Shown: positions 27,011-35,484 of the stretch, piece by piece
Layout of the letters: the number at the start of each line of letters is the position of its first letter
Position numbering within the stretch: position 1 is the first letter of the stretch
Assembly (NCBI GenBank): GCA_041389725.1
Contig: JAWKRG010000003.1
Coordinates: forward strand, 806,001 to 870,000
Direction: 5' to 3'
Origin: Polyangiaceae bacterium
GTDB taxonomy: Bacteria > Myxococcota_A > Polyangia > Polyangiales > Polyangiaceae
DNA length: 64,000 nucleotides
Notes under the pieces: generated by a model
What the model was told of the DNA's origin: nothing
What the model saw: the letters and a program-made list of their open reading frames with translations, nothing else
Database searches by the model: none
Position numbers and translations under genes: made by a program

Positions 27011-30000
27011 ATGATCGAGCTACCGCGATACGTGGTGTCCGAGCAGATCCACGAGGGTGCACACGCAAGCGTATTCCGCGGCACGCGGCAGTCGGACGGC
27101 TTGCCGGTTGCGGTGAAGTGCTCGAGGGGCGAATACCCGAGCCCCAAGGATCTGGCGAGACTCCGTCACGAACATGCCCTGATGCGAGACCTGGAGCTTC
27201 CAGGGATCGCACGAGCAGTCGCCCTCGAGCGCTACGGCAATGGCCTCGCTTTGGTCATGCAGGACGCGGGCGGCGAATCCTTGGACAAGATTCTGCGCGC
27301 GCGTCGGCTTTCGCTGCGGGAAGCCCTCGACCTCGGCAAGTCCCTGGCGGGTACTCTGGCCGATTTGCATCGACGGCAGGTGGTGCACAAGGACATCAAG
27401 CCGCACAACGTGCTGATCGGGGCGGACGGCAGCATCGTATTGATCGATTTTGGGATCGCGACGCGCCTGTCTCAGGAGGCGCAGCGCGCCCGAGCGATCG
27501 ATTCCCTCGAAGGGACCCTGTCGTACATGGCCCCGGAGCAGAGCGGTCGCATGAATCGGGTCGTCGACCACCGCAGTGATCTCTATTCCCTGGGGGTCAC
27601 GCTCTACGAGGCTCTGACCGGTCAGCTGCCGTTTCGATCGGACAGTGCCATCGACCTGGTCCACAGCCACATTGCGCGTCGCCCCAAGAGCGTGTCGGAC
27701 CTTGCACCGGAAGTCCCGCAGGTGGTGAGCGACATCGTGATGAAGCTGCTGGCAAAGACCGCCGAAGGTCGATATCAGCATGCGACCGGCCTGGCGAAAG
27801 ACCTGGAGCATTGCATCACGCAGCTCGATGTCACCGGTAAGATCGAGCCGTTCGCCCTCGGACGCCATGACCTGAGCGACGCACTGAGCGTCCCACAAAA
27901 GCTGTATGGCAGGGAGCGCGAGCTTCAGGAATTGGCAGCCGCCTTCGAGCGCATCGCTCGGGGTTCCGTGGAACTGCTTTTGGTTGCGGGCTACGCTGGC
28001 GTTGGGAAGTCGGTACTCGTCAACGAGATCCACAAATCTCTTGCGCGGGGGCGGGGGCGCCTGCTGGCTGGCAAGTTCGACCAACTGAGCCGCACGACAC
28101 CCTACGCGCCCGTCGCACACGCTTTTCGGGACCTGACGCGGCAGCTCTTGGCCGAGACGAGCGAACAGCGCGAACGCTGGGCATCAGCCGTGCTCGCTGC
28201 CCTGGGCCCCAACGCGCAATTGATGATCGATTTGATTCCAGATCTGGAGTTGCTGATCGGTCCTCAGCCACCCGTTCGAGTGCTGGGACCAACGGAGAGC
28301 CAGAACCGCTTCACGCTGGTGTTTCAGAATTTTCTCCGCGTGTTCACACGACGAGAGCATCCCTTGGTGCTGTTCTTGGACGACCTGCAGTGGGCCGATC
28401 CGGCGTCCCTCAAGCTACTGCAGTCCCTGGTGGTCGACCCCGACGGCGGTCACCTGCTCTTGATCGGAGCCTACCGCGACAACGAGGTGGACGCCGGCCA
28501 CCCCCTCACCCTTGCTCTGGACGAACTCCGGAACGGGCAGGCCACGGTGAGCACGCTCACCCTCACCCCGCTGGAACCAGGCGACGTAAACCAATTCCTG
28601 GCTGACGCGCTGGTCACGACTCGGGAAAGAGCGGAGCCCCTCTCGCTCCTGATCCACGAGCGAACCGCTGGCAATCCTTTCTACATCACCCAGCTGCTGG
28701 TGACGCTTCACCAAGACGGACACTTGAAGTTCGACCCAGGCCTTGGCGGGTTCAACTGGGATCTGGCCTCGCTGCGCAAGTCACTGTCGAGCGAGAGCGT
28801 CGTCGACCTCATGCTTTCGCGCTTCAGACGCTTTTCGCCGGACACTCGGCGTGCGCTGCAACTTGCGGCGTGTATCGGGCACGAGTTCGACTTGAAGTCG
28901 CTTGCGACGATCTCCGAGCTGAGCGCACAAGCAACCGCCGATCTGTTGTGGCCAGCGCTGCGCGAAGGACTGATTCTGCCGCTGGATGCGGAGTACCGCT
29001 TCGTCCATACGACAGACGATCACGATGTAGTAGGTGACTTCGAGGTCAGCTATCGCTTTCTCCACGACCGCGCCCAACAGGGCGCCTACTCCTTGATTGC
29101 CGAGGAAGAACGCAGCTCGATTCACCTACGCATCGGGCGTTTGATGCGTTCGGCCGGCTTCCGCGACGACGATGTGTTCGAAGTTGCCCGTCACTTGAAC
29201 CTCGGCAGGGCCGAGATCACCGATGCCGACGAGCGCATCGAAGTCGCGACCCTCAACCTCACGGCTGCCCAGCGCGCCAAGGCCGCCACCGCCTACGAAG
29301 CGGCCGTCAGCCATTTGGCTTCGGGGCTCGCACTGCTGGACGAGGGCGCCTGGGAAACCCACTACGACCTGATGTTCGCCCTCCACTCCGAGCGCGCCGA
29401 GTGTGAAGCGCTCACGCGGCAACTGGAGACTGCGGACGAGTTCTTTTCGGAGCTCCTCGCGCGTGCACGTACCCGGATCGAGCGCGCTGGCGTGCTCAAT
29501 CTCCAGATCGATCTCTACGGAACCCTGGGCAAGTATCCGGAAGCTCAAGCCCTCGGCAAGCAGGCCCTCGCGCTGTTCGGCGTCGACCTACCCGAAACCG
29601 AAGAGCAACGTCAGGTTGCCCTGAACGAAGCTCTTGCGGCGGTGCCCAAACATTTGGCTGGCCGCCGCATCGAGGACCTGGCCACCGGCGCGGAAATCTC
29701 GGATCCCGATCAGCAGATGGTCCTCACGCTGCATACGACCTTGTTCCCATCGTCGTTCATGACCAGCCCCATCCTGTACGGCGCCATGGTCGTACGTCAC
29801 GTCAACCTTTCGCTCGCGTTTGGACAGTCACCAGCTTCGGCCGTGGGCTACATGTCCTTCGGCTTCTTCATTGCTGGGGTGCTTGGCCAACACCAGGATG
29901 CCCGCAAGTACGGCGAACTGGCGCTGGCGCTCACCGAACGCTTCGGTAATACCGACGTGCGCGCCAAGCTGTACTTCTTGTTTGGCACCTACGCCCACTC

Positions 30001-32311
30001 GGTATTTCCAATGGATGTGGCGCTGGACTACCTCGCTCTCTCCCGGCGCTATGGCTTCGAAGTTGGCGACTTCCAGTACGTCTCCTTCACCACCTACATC
30101 ACCTTCTGGGACAAGCTCGGGCGAGGCGACCCCCTCGGTCCCGTTCGCGACGAGGTAGAAGGCTTCCACGCGCTGATGCAGCGCACCAAGGACGGCCTCT
30201 CGATAGCCAATCTCGCGGTGTGCCGACAAATGCTGGCGAACCTCGAGGGGCGAACCCGGGACGCGCTGAGCTTCTCCGACGACGAGTTCGACGAGGACGC
30301 TTTCGCCAAGTCGCTCGAGGAGTCGGGCAACATCTTTGCCGCTTGCCTGCTGTGGACTTTCAAGGCGCAGGTGGCCTTCATGCAGGGGGCGTACGATGTG
30401 GCGCTTCGCTATACGGTGTTGGGCGAAGCCCTGATCGGCTCGGCTGCGGGCCTGTTCTTCACCAACGAACTCGAGTTCTACGGCGCCCTGGTGCGCGCCA
30501 TCCTCTATCCCGAAGCTGGCACGCAACAGCAAGAGTACCTCGAGAAGATCCAGGCGACCGAGAAGCGCATCGCGACCTGGGCCGGCAACGTGCCCTCCAC
30601 CTTCGAGCACAAGCGTTTGCTGGTGCAAGCAGAGCTTGCTCGAATTCAAGGACGCGAGCTCGAGGCGATGGGCCTCTACGATCAGGCGATCGAAGCAGCA
30701 CGCAAGAGTGAGTTCGTCCGTGACGAGGCTTTGGGCAACGAGCTCTGCGCTCGCTTTCATCAGACGCGCGGCCGAGGCAAGGTCGCACGCAGCTACTTCG
30801 CCGATGCCTACTACGGCTACGTGCGCTGGGGAGCCACGGCCAAGGTGAACCAACTGCTCGCCGAACACCCCTTCCTGCGGGAGGACCACGGCGATTCCGT
30901 GGTGCCCGCCCTGAGTGGCACGACTTCGCGAACGCGCGCCCTCGCCACCAGTGTGCTGGATGTGGCGACCATCGTCGCTGCTGCACACGCCCTGTCGGGG
31001 GAGCTGGAGCTCGATCGCCTGTTGGAACGGCTGATGCGCTTGACCCTGGAGAGCGCTGGTGCGCAGCGAGGAGTGCTCGTACTCGCCGAGAATGACGAGC
31101 TTCGCGTCAGGTCGACCATCAGCGTCGATCCCGACGTGGTGCGCGTCGATCTCGACCTGCCCATCGACGGCGCCGAGGAGCTTCCCCGCAGCATCTTCGA
31201 GCACGTCGCAAGCCACCACGAGCCCTTGGTCCTGGGCAACGCGCTGCGAGATCCACGCTTTGGTTCCGACCCCTACGTTGCATCCCGTCGCACGGGTTCC
31301 GTCGCTTGTCTGCCCATGATGCGCCAGGGCCGCCTGGCTGGCGTGCTGTACCTCGAGAACAACTTGGCATCGGACGCCTTCACTCCAGCCCGCAACGAGC
31401 TGCTGCAAACGCTTTCCTCCCTGGCTGCTACCGCCATCGAGAACGCCTTGCTCTATGCCGGCCTCAAGGCAGCGACGGAAGAACTGCGGCGCACCAACGA
31501 GACCCTCGAACTCCAGGTCGAAGCTCGCACCGAGGAGCTGCGACGGGCCATGGCTGAGCTGTGGAGCGAAATGGATGTCGCGCGCAAGATTCAAACGGTG
31601 CTGTTGCCGCAGAATCCGGCACTGAGCGGCTACGAGATGGCCGCTGTGATGCAACCGGCAGCCCACGTGGGCGGCGACTACTACGACGTGTTCCATGCCG
31701 CAGGGCGTGACTGGGTGCTCGTCGGCGACGTGTCGGGCCACGGCGTCCCGGCTGGGCTGATCATGATGATGGTGCAGACGGCGGTGCGCTCGATCGTCTC
31801 TTCGCTGGTCAGCAGCGGGCAGAGTTTCACGCCTGCCCACGTCTTGGCACGGGTCAACGCGGCCCTGCGCAACAACTTCGAGAAGTTGGGCAAGGGGCAC
31901 TACATGACCATCACTGCCTTCTGCTTCGAAGGCGGGTCCGTGTGCTACGCGGGCCTACACGAAGACATCCTGGTTCATCGCGGCAGAACCAGCACGGTCG
32001 AGCGCATCCCGACTCGCGGTGTGTGGCTGGGCGTAGTAAACGACATCGGTGAGCTGCTGCACGATGACCGACTCGAACTCGCCCCCGATGACACCATTCT
32101 CTTCGTCACGGACGGCGTGCACGAGGCGCGAAGAGCGAATGAGATGATGGGGGTCGAGCACCTGAGCCAAGTGTTCGCGCGAGTTGCGGGCACCACACGG
32201 GATCCCCAGGCCATCGTGGGAGGCATCTTGCGAGAGCTGGAAGAGTTCCAGCAAGCCGACGATGTGACGCTAGTCGTGGCCACGCGTCGCGCCGAGGCGG
32301 CACATGACTAG
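27011..32311 (+). CDS. Giant signalling protein: Ser/Thr kinase, AAA ATPase, TPR-like region, GAF, SpoIIE-type PP2C phosphatase
   Basis: A 1,766-residue multidomain protein. Kinase at 1-275: loose glycine loop (HEGAHASVFRG), VAVK, catalytic VHKDIKPHN at about 124 with Lys where most kinases have Arg, DFG and MAPEQSGRMN, as is common in this multidomain kinase family. AAA/STAND-like ATPase from about 290 to 560: Walker A GYAGVGKS near 327, Walker B LVLFLDDLQWAD near 453. A long helical repeat region to about 1,300. GAF domain about 1,316-1,480. A coiled coil (TNETLELQVEARTEELRRA). SpoIIE-type phosphatase about 1,520-1,760 (HVGGDYYDVF, LVGDVSGHGVPAGL, FVTDGVHEAR) with the metal Asp residues. 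It would both receive signals and dephosphorylate an anti-sigma-antagonist. It overlaps the next gene by 8 bases. Confidence 0.93.
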   Translation: MIELPRYVVSEQIHEGAHASVFRGTRQSDGLPVAVKCSRGEYPSPKDLARLRHEHALMRDLELPGIARAVALERYGNGLALVMQDAGGESLDKILRARRLSLREALDLGKSLAGTLADLHRRQVVHKDIKPHNVLIGADGSIVLIDFGIATRLSQEAQRARAIDSLEGTLSYMAPEQSGRMNRVVDHRSDLYSLGVTLYEALTGQLPFRSDSAIDLVHSHIARRPKSVSDLAPEVPQVVSDIVMKLLAKTAEGRYQHATGLAKDLEHCITQLDVTGKIEPFALGRHDLSDALSVPQKLYGRERELQELAAAFERIARGSVELLLVAGYAGVGKSVLVNEIHKSLARGRGRLLAGKFDQLSRTTPYAPVAHAFRDLTRQLLAETSEQRERWASAVLAALGPNAQLMIDLIPDLELLIGPQPPVRVLGPTESQNRFTLVFQNFLRVFTRREHPLVLFLDDLQWADPASLKLLQSLVVDPDGGHLLLIGAYRDNEVDAGHPLTLALDELRNGQATVSTLTLTPLEPGDVNQFLADALVTTRERAEPLSLLIHERTAGNPFYITQLLVTLHQDGHLKFDPGLGGFNWDLASLRKSLSSESVVDLMLSRFRRFSPDTRRALQLAACIGHEFDLKSLATISELSAQATADLLWPALREGLILPLDAEYRFVHTTDDHDVVGDFEVSYRFLHDRAQQGAYSLIAEEERSSIHLRIGRLMRSAGFRDDDVFEVARHLNLGRAEITDADERIEVATLNLTAAQRAKAATAYEAAVSHLASGLALLDEGAWETHYDLMFALHSERAECEALTRQLETADEFFSELLARARTRIERAGVLNLQIDLYGTLGKYPEAQALGKQALALFGVDLPETEEQRQVALNEALAAVPKHLAGRRIEDLATGAEISDPDQQMVLTLHTTLFPSSFMTSPILYGAMVVRHVNLSLAFGQSPASAVGYMSFGFFIAGVLGQHQDARKYGELALALTERFGNTDVRAKLYFLFGTYAHSVFPMDVALDYLALSRRYGFEVGDFQYVSFTTYITFWDKLGRGDPLGPVRDEVEGFHALMQRTKDGLSIANLAVCRQMLANLEGRTRDALSFSDDEFDEDAFAKSLEESGNIFAACLLWTFKAQVAFMQGAYDVALRYTVLGEALIGSAAGLFFTNELEFYGALVRAILYPEAGTQQQEYLEKIQATEKRIATWAGNVPSTFEHKRLLVQAELARIQGRELEAMGLYDQAIEAARKSEFVRDEALGNELCARFHQTRGRGKVARSYFADAYYGYVRWGATAKVNQLLAEHPFLREDHGDSVVPALSGTTSRTRALATSVLDVATIVAAAHALSGELELDRLLERLMRLTLESAGAQRGVLVLAENDELRVRSTISVDPDVVRVDLDLPIDGAEELPRSIFEHVASHHEPLVLGNALRDPRFGSDPYVASRRTGSVACLPMMRQGRLAGVLYLENNLASDAFTPARNELLQTLSSLAATAIENALLYAGLKAATEELRRTNETLELQVEARTEELRRAMAELWSEMDVARKIQTVLLPQNPALSGYEMAAVMQPAAHVGGDYYDVFHAAGRDWVLVGDVSGHGVPAGLIMMMVQTAVRSIVSSLVSSGQSFTPAHVLARVNAALRNNFEKLGKGHYMTITAFCFEGGSVCYAGLHEDILVHRGRTSTVERIPTRGVWLGVVNDIGELLHDDRLELAPDDTILFVTDGVHEARRANEMMGVEHLSQVFARVAGTTRDPQAIVGGILRELEEFQQADDVTLVVATRRAEAAHD

Positions 32312-32771
32312 ACTATCCTGCGAAGTTCCCTTCGGCTGGGAGCACGTGCGGGAAGTGCGCACGCGGCTCGCAGACTCGCTCGCGGACCAGCCTGCGGAGC
32401 TCAGGGACGCTGCCGTCATGGTGGCGTCCGAGCTGGTCGAGAATGCCATCAAGTACGGCAACAGTCTGCCGAACGCACCCAACGCCACCCTCGAGCTGCT
32501 CGTCGACGACAAGCGGCTACAGATAGTAGTGAGGAACGGCGTCAGCTCCGCCGAGCACGCCAGCGAGGTGGAGAAGCTCCTGCAACGCATCGCTTCGGCT
32601 CAAGAGCCGTCGGAGTTGTACATGGAGCGGATGGAGCGGCTCTTGAACGACGCCGACGCCAAGGGCAAGCTGGGCTTTCATCGGATTGGACTGGAGGCGG
32701 GATTCGTGCTGACCAGTTCTTTCGAAGATGGGGTACTGACGATCACTGCGACACGAAGGATCTCTTCATGA
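32304..32771 (+). CDS. Divergent histidine-kinase-like ATPase (anti-sigma/RsbW-like; slr1658-type)
   Basis: A 155-residue protein whose ATG lies within the end of the kinase gene. The N-box is present (VMVASELVENAIKYGN). The usual G1 motif DxGxG is not clear, and the C-terminal half ends with GFHRIGLEAGF, as in the small ATP-binding partners found beside SpoIIE phosphatases in cyanobacteria and myxobacteria. Known relatives bind and phosphorylate a STAS-type partner, which here would be the product of the next gene. The stop overlaps the next start (ATGA), so the three genes are translationally coupled. Confidence 0.8.
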   Translation: MTRLSCEVPFGWEHVREVRTRLADSLADQPAELRDAAVMVASELVENAIKYGNSLPNAPNATLELLVDDKRLQIVVRNGVSSAEHASEVEKLLQRIASAQEPSELYMERMERLLNDADAKGKLGFHRIGLEAGFVLTSSFEDGVLTITATRRISS

Positions 32772-33145
32772 ACGAAGGCATCGAGACATTTGCCAAGGAT
32801 GGGCTGAGCATTACCGTGTCACGGTCGCACACGAGCGCAACCATGCGCTGGACGGGAATGTGCGATGCCAGGGATCCGGAGACCATCTTGGGACCGTTGT
32901 TCAGGCGGCTGACCCAGGAACTCAAGGGACTGAACCTGACCATCGACTTTCGCGAGTTCGAGTACATGAACTCGGCGACGGTGTCGCCCATTCTGCAGTT
33001 CATCAAGAAGCTGGATGCTTCCGACACACCAACGACGCTGCTGTACGACTGCACGGTCAACTGGCAGCGCATCAATTGCCAGTGCATGCGCGCCATCGCC
33101 CGGACCCTCAATCACCTGCAGGTGGTGGACTCGGCGTCGCAGTGA
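32768..33145 (+). CDS. STAS-like anti-sigma antagonist (slr1659-type)
   Basis: A 125-residue protein, ATG 32768 overlapping the previous stop by 4 bases. The middle (LNLTIDFREFEYMNSATVSP) matches the STAS phosphorylation-loop pattern with a candidate Ser in MNSAT. The preceding strand TSATMRWTGMCDARDPETI matches slr1659-type regulators, which pair with slr1658-type ATPases. In the inferred cycle the upstream ATPase phosphorylates this Ser, and the SpoIIE domain of the large kinase protein removes the phosphate. The output is unknown; no sigma factor gene is in the window. Confidence 0.8.
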   Translation: MNEGIETFAKDGLSITVSRSHTSATMRWTGMCDARDPETILGPLFRRLTQELKGLNLTIDFREFEYMNSATVSPILQFIKKLDASDTPTTLLYDCTVNWQRINCQCMRAIARTLNHLQVVDSASQ

Positions 33146-33323
33146 AGTAGGGACGCCGAGGACGCTAGGCGCACCGCACCCGGTAGCCCGCCAATACCGC
33201 GCTTTTTCCGGGCTTGCGCGCCCCCCTTTACGCTGCCGAGTTGGCTAGGGTAAAAGTTCCGACTTCCCCTAATCCTGGGCTTCGAGCCGTCGCTCGGCCA
33301 AGGGGGACAAAGGCAGGCACGGC

Positions 33324-34265
33324 ATGGATGCGTCCGTCGTTGCAATGGGAGGGAACTCCCTGATCGATCCGTCGTTACCCCCGACAGTCGAAAACCAGTT
33401 TTTGATCACGGCGAAGGCCGTCGCACCAGTCGCACAGTTGATGGCGAAGGGCCATCGCCTCGTGCTCACCCACGGCAATGGGCCGCAGGTGGGGTTCATG
33501 CAGCTACGTTCTCATTTGGCGAGACACGAGGTGCACGAGGTCCCGCTGGACTCCCTGGTCGCAGACACCCAAGGCGCCATCGGCTACATGATCCAGCGCG
33601 ACTTGCGCGAGCAACTCCGCAAGCTGAACCAGGACACTCCGGTGGCAGCTCTGATCACCGAGGTCATGGTCGACCCCAACGATCCTGCAATTCAGAATCC
33701 CACCAAGCCCGTGGGCAGGTTCTACTCTGCGGAAGAAGCCAAGCGCATGCAAGACGAGCGCGGGTGGCGCATGGTGGAAGACGCGGGTCGGGGTTGGCGA
33801 CGGGTCGTGCCCTCGCCCCGCCCGCTCGAGATCGTGCAACTCGACACCATCCGCGTGCTTGCCGAGGCGGGTGTCACCGTCATCGCCTGCGGTGGCGGTG
33901 GCGTTCCTGTAATCAAGAACGACGACGGAAGCATCATCGGCCTCGAGGGCGTGATCGACAAGGATCTAGCCAGCGCGCTCTTGGCAGTGCAGTTGGGGGT
34001 GAAGCGCATGTTCATCACCACTGGTGTGCAGCACATCCAGCGCAACTTCGGCACGGAGTACGCGAAGGCGCTGGTGCACACCACCGTGGCGGAGCTGGAA
34101 GAAATGGTCCAGCTAGGCGAGTTTCCCCCGGGCAGCATGGGGCCAAAGGTGGAAGCCGCCATCTATTTTCTCAAGAACGGCGGCGAAGAAGTGACCGTCT
34201 GTACGCCTCCCGCGTTGATGGAGGCGTTCGAGGGCACCGCCGGGACGCGGATTCGCAAGGAGTGA
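33324..34265 (+). CDS. arcC: Carbamate kinase (YqeA/ArcC family)
   Basis: A 313-residue amino-acid-kinase family protein. Motifs: VVAMGGNSLIDPS at the N-terminus, HGNGPQVGFMQLRS, DTQGAIGYMIQ, VIACGGGGVPVI, and DKDLASALLAVQL. These are the carbamate kinase signatures. The enzyme makes ATP from ADP and carbamoyl phosphate (CO2 and ammonia released), the last step of fermentative purine, arginine or agmatine breakdown. AGGCAGG precedes the ATG. It is followed 7 bases later by ygeW and then ygeY, the same grouping as yqeA/ygeW/ygeY in the E. coli purine-related cluster. No arginine deiminase gene is nearby. Confidence 0.93.
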   Translation: MDASVVAMGGNSLIDPSLPPTVENQFLITAKAVAPVAQLMAKGHRLVLTHGNGPQVGFMQLRSHLARHEVHEVPLDSLVADTQGAIGYMIQRDLREQLRKLNQDTPVAALITEVMVDPNDPAIQNPTKPVGRFYSAEEAKRMQDERGWRMVEDAGRGWRRVVPSPRPLEIVQLDTIRVLAEAGVTVIACGGGGVPVIKNDDGSIIGLEGVIDKDLASALLAVQLGVKRMFITTGVQHIQRNFGTEYAKALVHTTVAELEEMVQLGEFPPGSMGPKVEAAIYFLKNGGEEVTVCTPPALMEAFEGTAGTRIRKE

Positions 34266-34272
34266 CAGTTTG

Positions 34273-35388
34273 ATGACCAACCCGAACGACAAAGTGCTGG
34301 AGTCTCTCTACGGCAAGTGCCTGCTGCTCACCGATGACTGGAGCAGTGAGCAGCTCGAGACCTTGTGCAACGTGGCGCGCAAGTTCCACGCTGCCGATCG
34401 TGCCGGCAAGAGTCTCGCCATGTTGCCGAATCAGTTGGCCTACGCCGTGTTCTTCGACAACTCCACGCGCACGAAGAGCGCTTGGGCCGGCGCCGCCGCA
34501 CGCTTGGGCATGCAACCGGTCATCGTCGATGGCTCTTCGACGCAAGTTGCCCACGGTGAAACCGCTGCCGAGACCGGCGCCATGCTTGGCATGAATGCCC
34601 ACGCGCTTGGCGTGCGCCATGACCTGATTCTGGGTGAGGGCCACAGCTTCATGCGCGACGTTCGTCAGGGCATCGACGACTACCTGAAAGCGACCCAGGA
34701 CGCGCGCACCGTGCCGGTGGTGAACCTGCAGTGCGACATCGATCATCCCACTCAGGCGTTGGCAGATCTGTTGCACCTGGGCCAGAAGATCGGCGACCTG
34801 AAGGGAAAGAAGATCGCCGTCAGCTGGGCCTACTCCCCCAGCTACGCCAAGCCATTGAGCGTGCCCCAGGGGCTCATCACCCTGCTCACACGCTACGGCG
34901 CCCACATTCATCTGGCGCACCCGCAGGGCTATCAGCTGATGGACCGCTGCGTGGAGTCGGCCAAGGCCCACGCCGCCGAGTCCGGGGGCAGCTTCACGGT
35001 GACGAACTCGATGGACGAGGCCTTCAAGGACGCCGTGGCGGTCTACCCGAAGAGCTGGGGCCCCTACGATCTGATGACCGAGCGCGTGGCGGCCAATCGC
35101 GCCAAGGACAAGGCCGCCCTCGCGGCGATCGAGCAGCGCGCGCTGACGCGCAACGCCGATCACAAGGACTGGATTTGCGACGAGCGCCGCATGGGTCTGA
35201 CCGCGGGCGGCGATGCCCTCTACATGCACTGTCTGCCGGCGGACATCGGCGCGGAGGTCACGCCCGGCGTCATGGCCAAGCACACCGTCAACGTGGCGGA
35301 AGAAGCGAACTGGAAGGTGTACGTGGTGATGGCGATGCTGGCCATTGCCAAGGTGCGCGATCTGCCCGCGCGGCTCGGCGCGCTGTGA
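34273..35388 (+). CDS. ygeW: YgeW, knotted carbamoyltransferase-like protein
   Basis: A 371-residue protein of the aspartate/ornithine carbamoyltransferase superfamily. The carbamoyl-phosphate motif FFDNSTRTKSAW is present. The diagnostic YgeW stretches VNLQCDIDHPTQ and WAYSPSYAKPLSVPQG match E. coli YgeW almost residue for residue, as does YMHCLPADI near the end. The true substrate of YgeW is not established; it has been tied to selenium-dependent hydroxylase clusters and anaerobic purine breakdown, where it may release carbamoyl phosphate for the carbamate kinase encoded just upstream. AAGGAG lies 10 bases before the ATG. Confidence 0.92.
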   Translation: MTNPNDKVLESLYGKCLLLTDDWSSEQLETLCNVARKFHAADRAGKSLAMLPNQLAYAVFFDNSTRTKSAWAGAAARLGMQPVIVDGSSTQVAHGETAAETGAMLGMNAHALGVRHDLILGEGHSFMRDVRQGIDDYLKATQDARTVPVVNLQCDIDHPTQALADLLHLGQKIGDLKGKKIAVSWAYSPSYAKPLSVPQGLITLLTRYGAHIHLAHPQGYQLMDRCVESAKAHAAESGGSFTVTNSMDEAFKDAVAVYPKSWGPYDLMTERVAANRAKDKAALAAIEQRALTRNADHKDWICDERRMGLTAGGDALYMHCLPADIGAEVTPGVMAKHTVNVAEEANWKVYVVMAMLAIAKVRDLPARLGAL

Positions 35389-35484
35389 TGCCGAGGGACG
35401 GGAAACCAATCTGACAAGGGCGTCGCGCAACCCGATTGCGCCGCCGCAATCCGAAGGGCCTTGGGTCCTGCACTTGGAGTGGAC

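Noticed and set aside
29828..31900. 690-codon open frame on the minus strand, antisense to the large kinase/phosphatase gene
   Set aside because: It is the shadow of a GC-rich gene with clear kinase, ATPase, GAF and phosphatase motifs on the other strand. It has no motif and an abnormal composition.
33324..35388. Arginine deiminase pathway (arcA-arcB-arcC) as the reading of the carbamate kinase and carbamoyltransferase genes
   Set aside because: The transferase has the YgeW-specific stretches (VNLQCDIDHPTQ, WAYSPSYAKPLSVPQG), no arginine deiminase is near, and the third gene is ygeY, so the purine-type grouping fits better.
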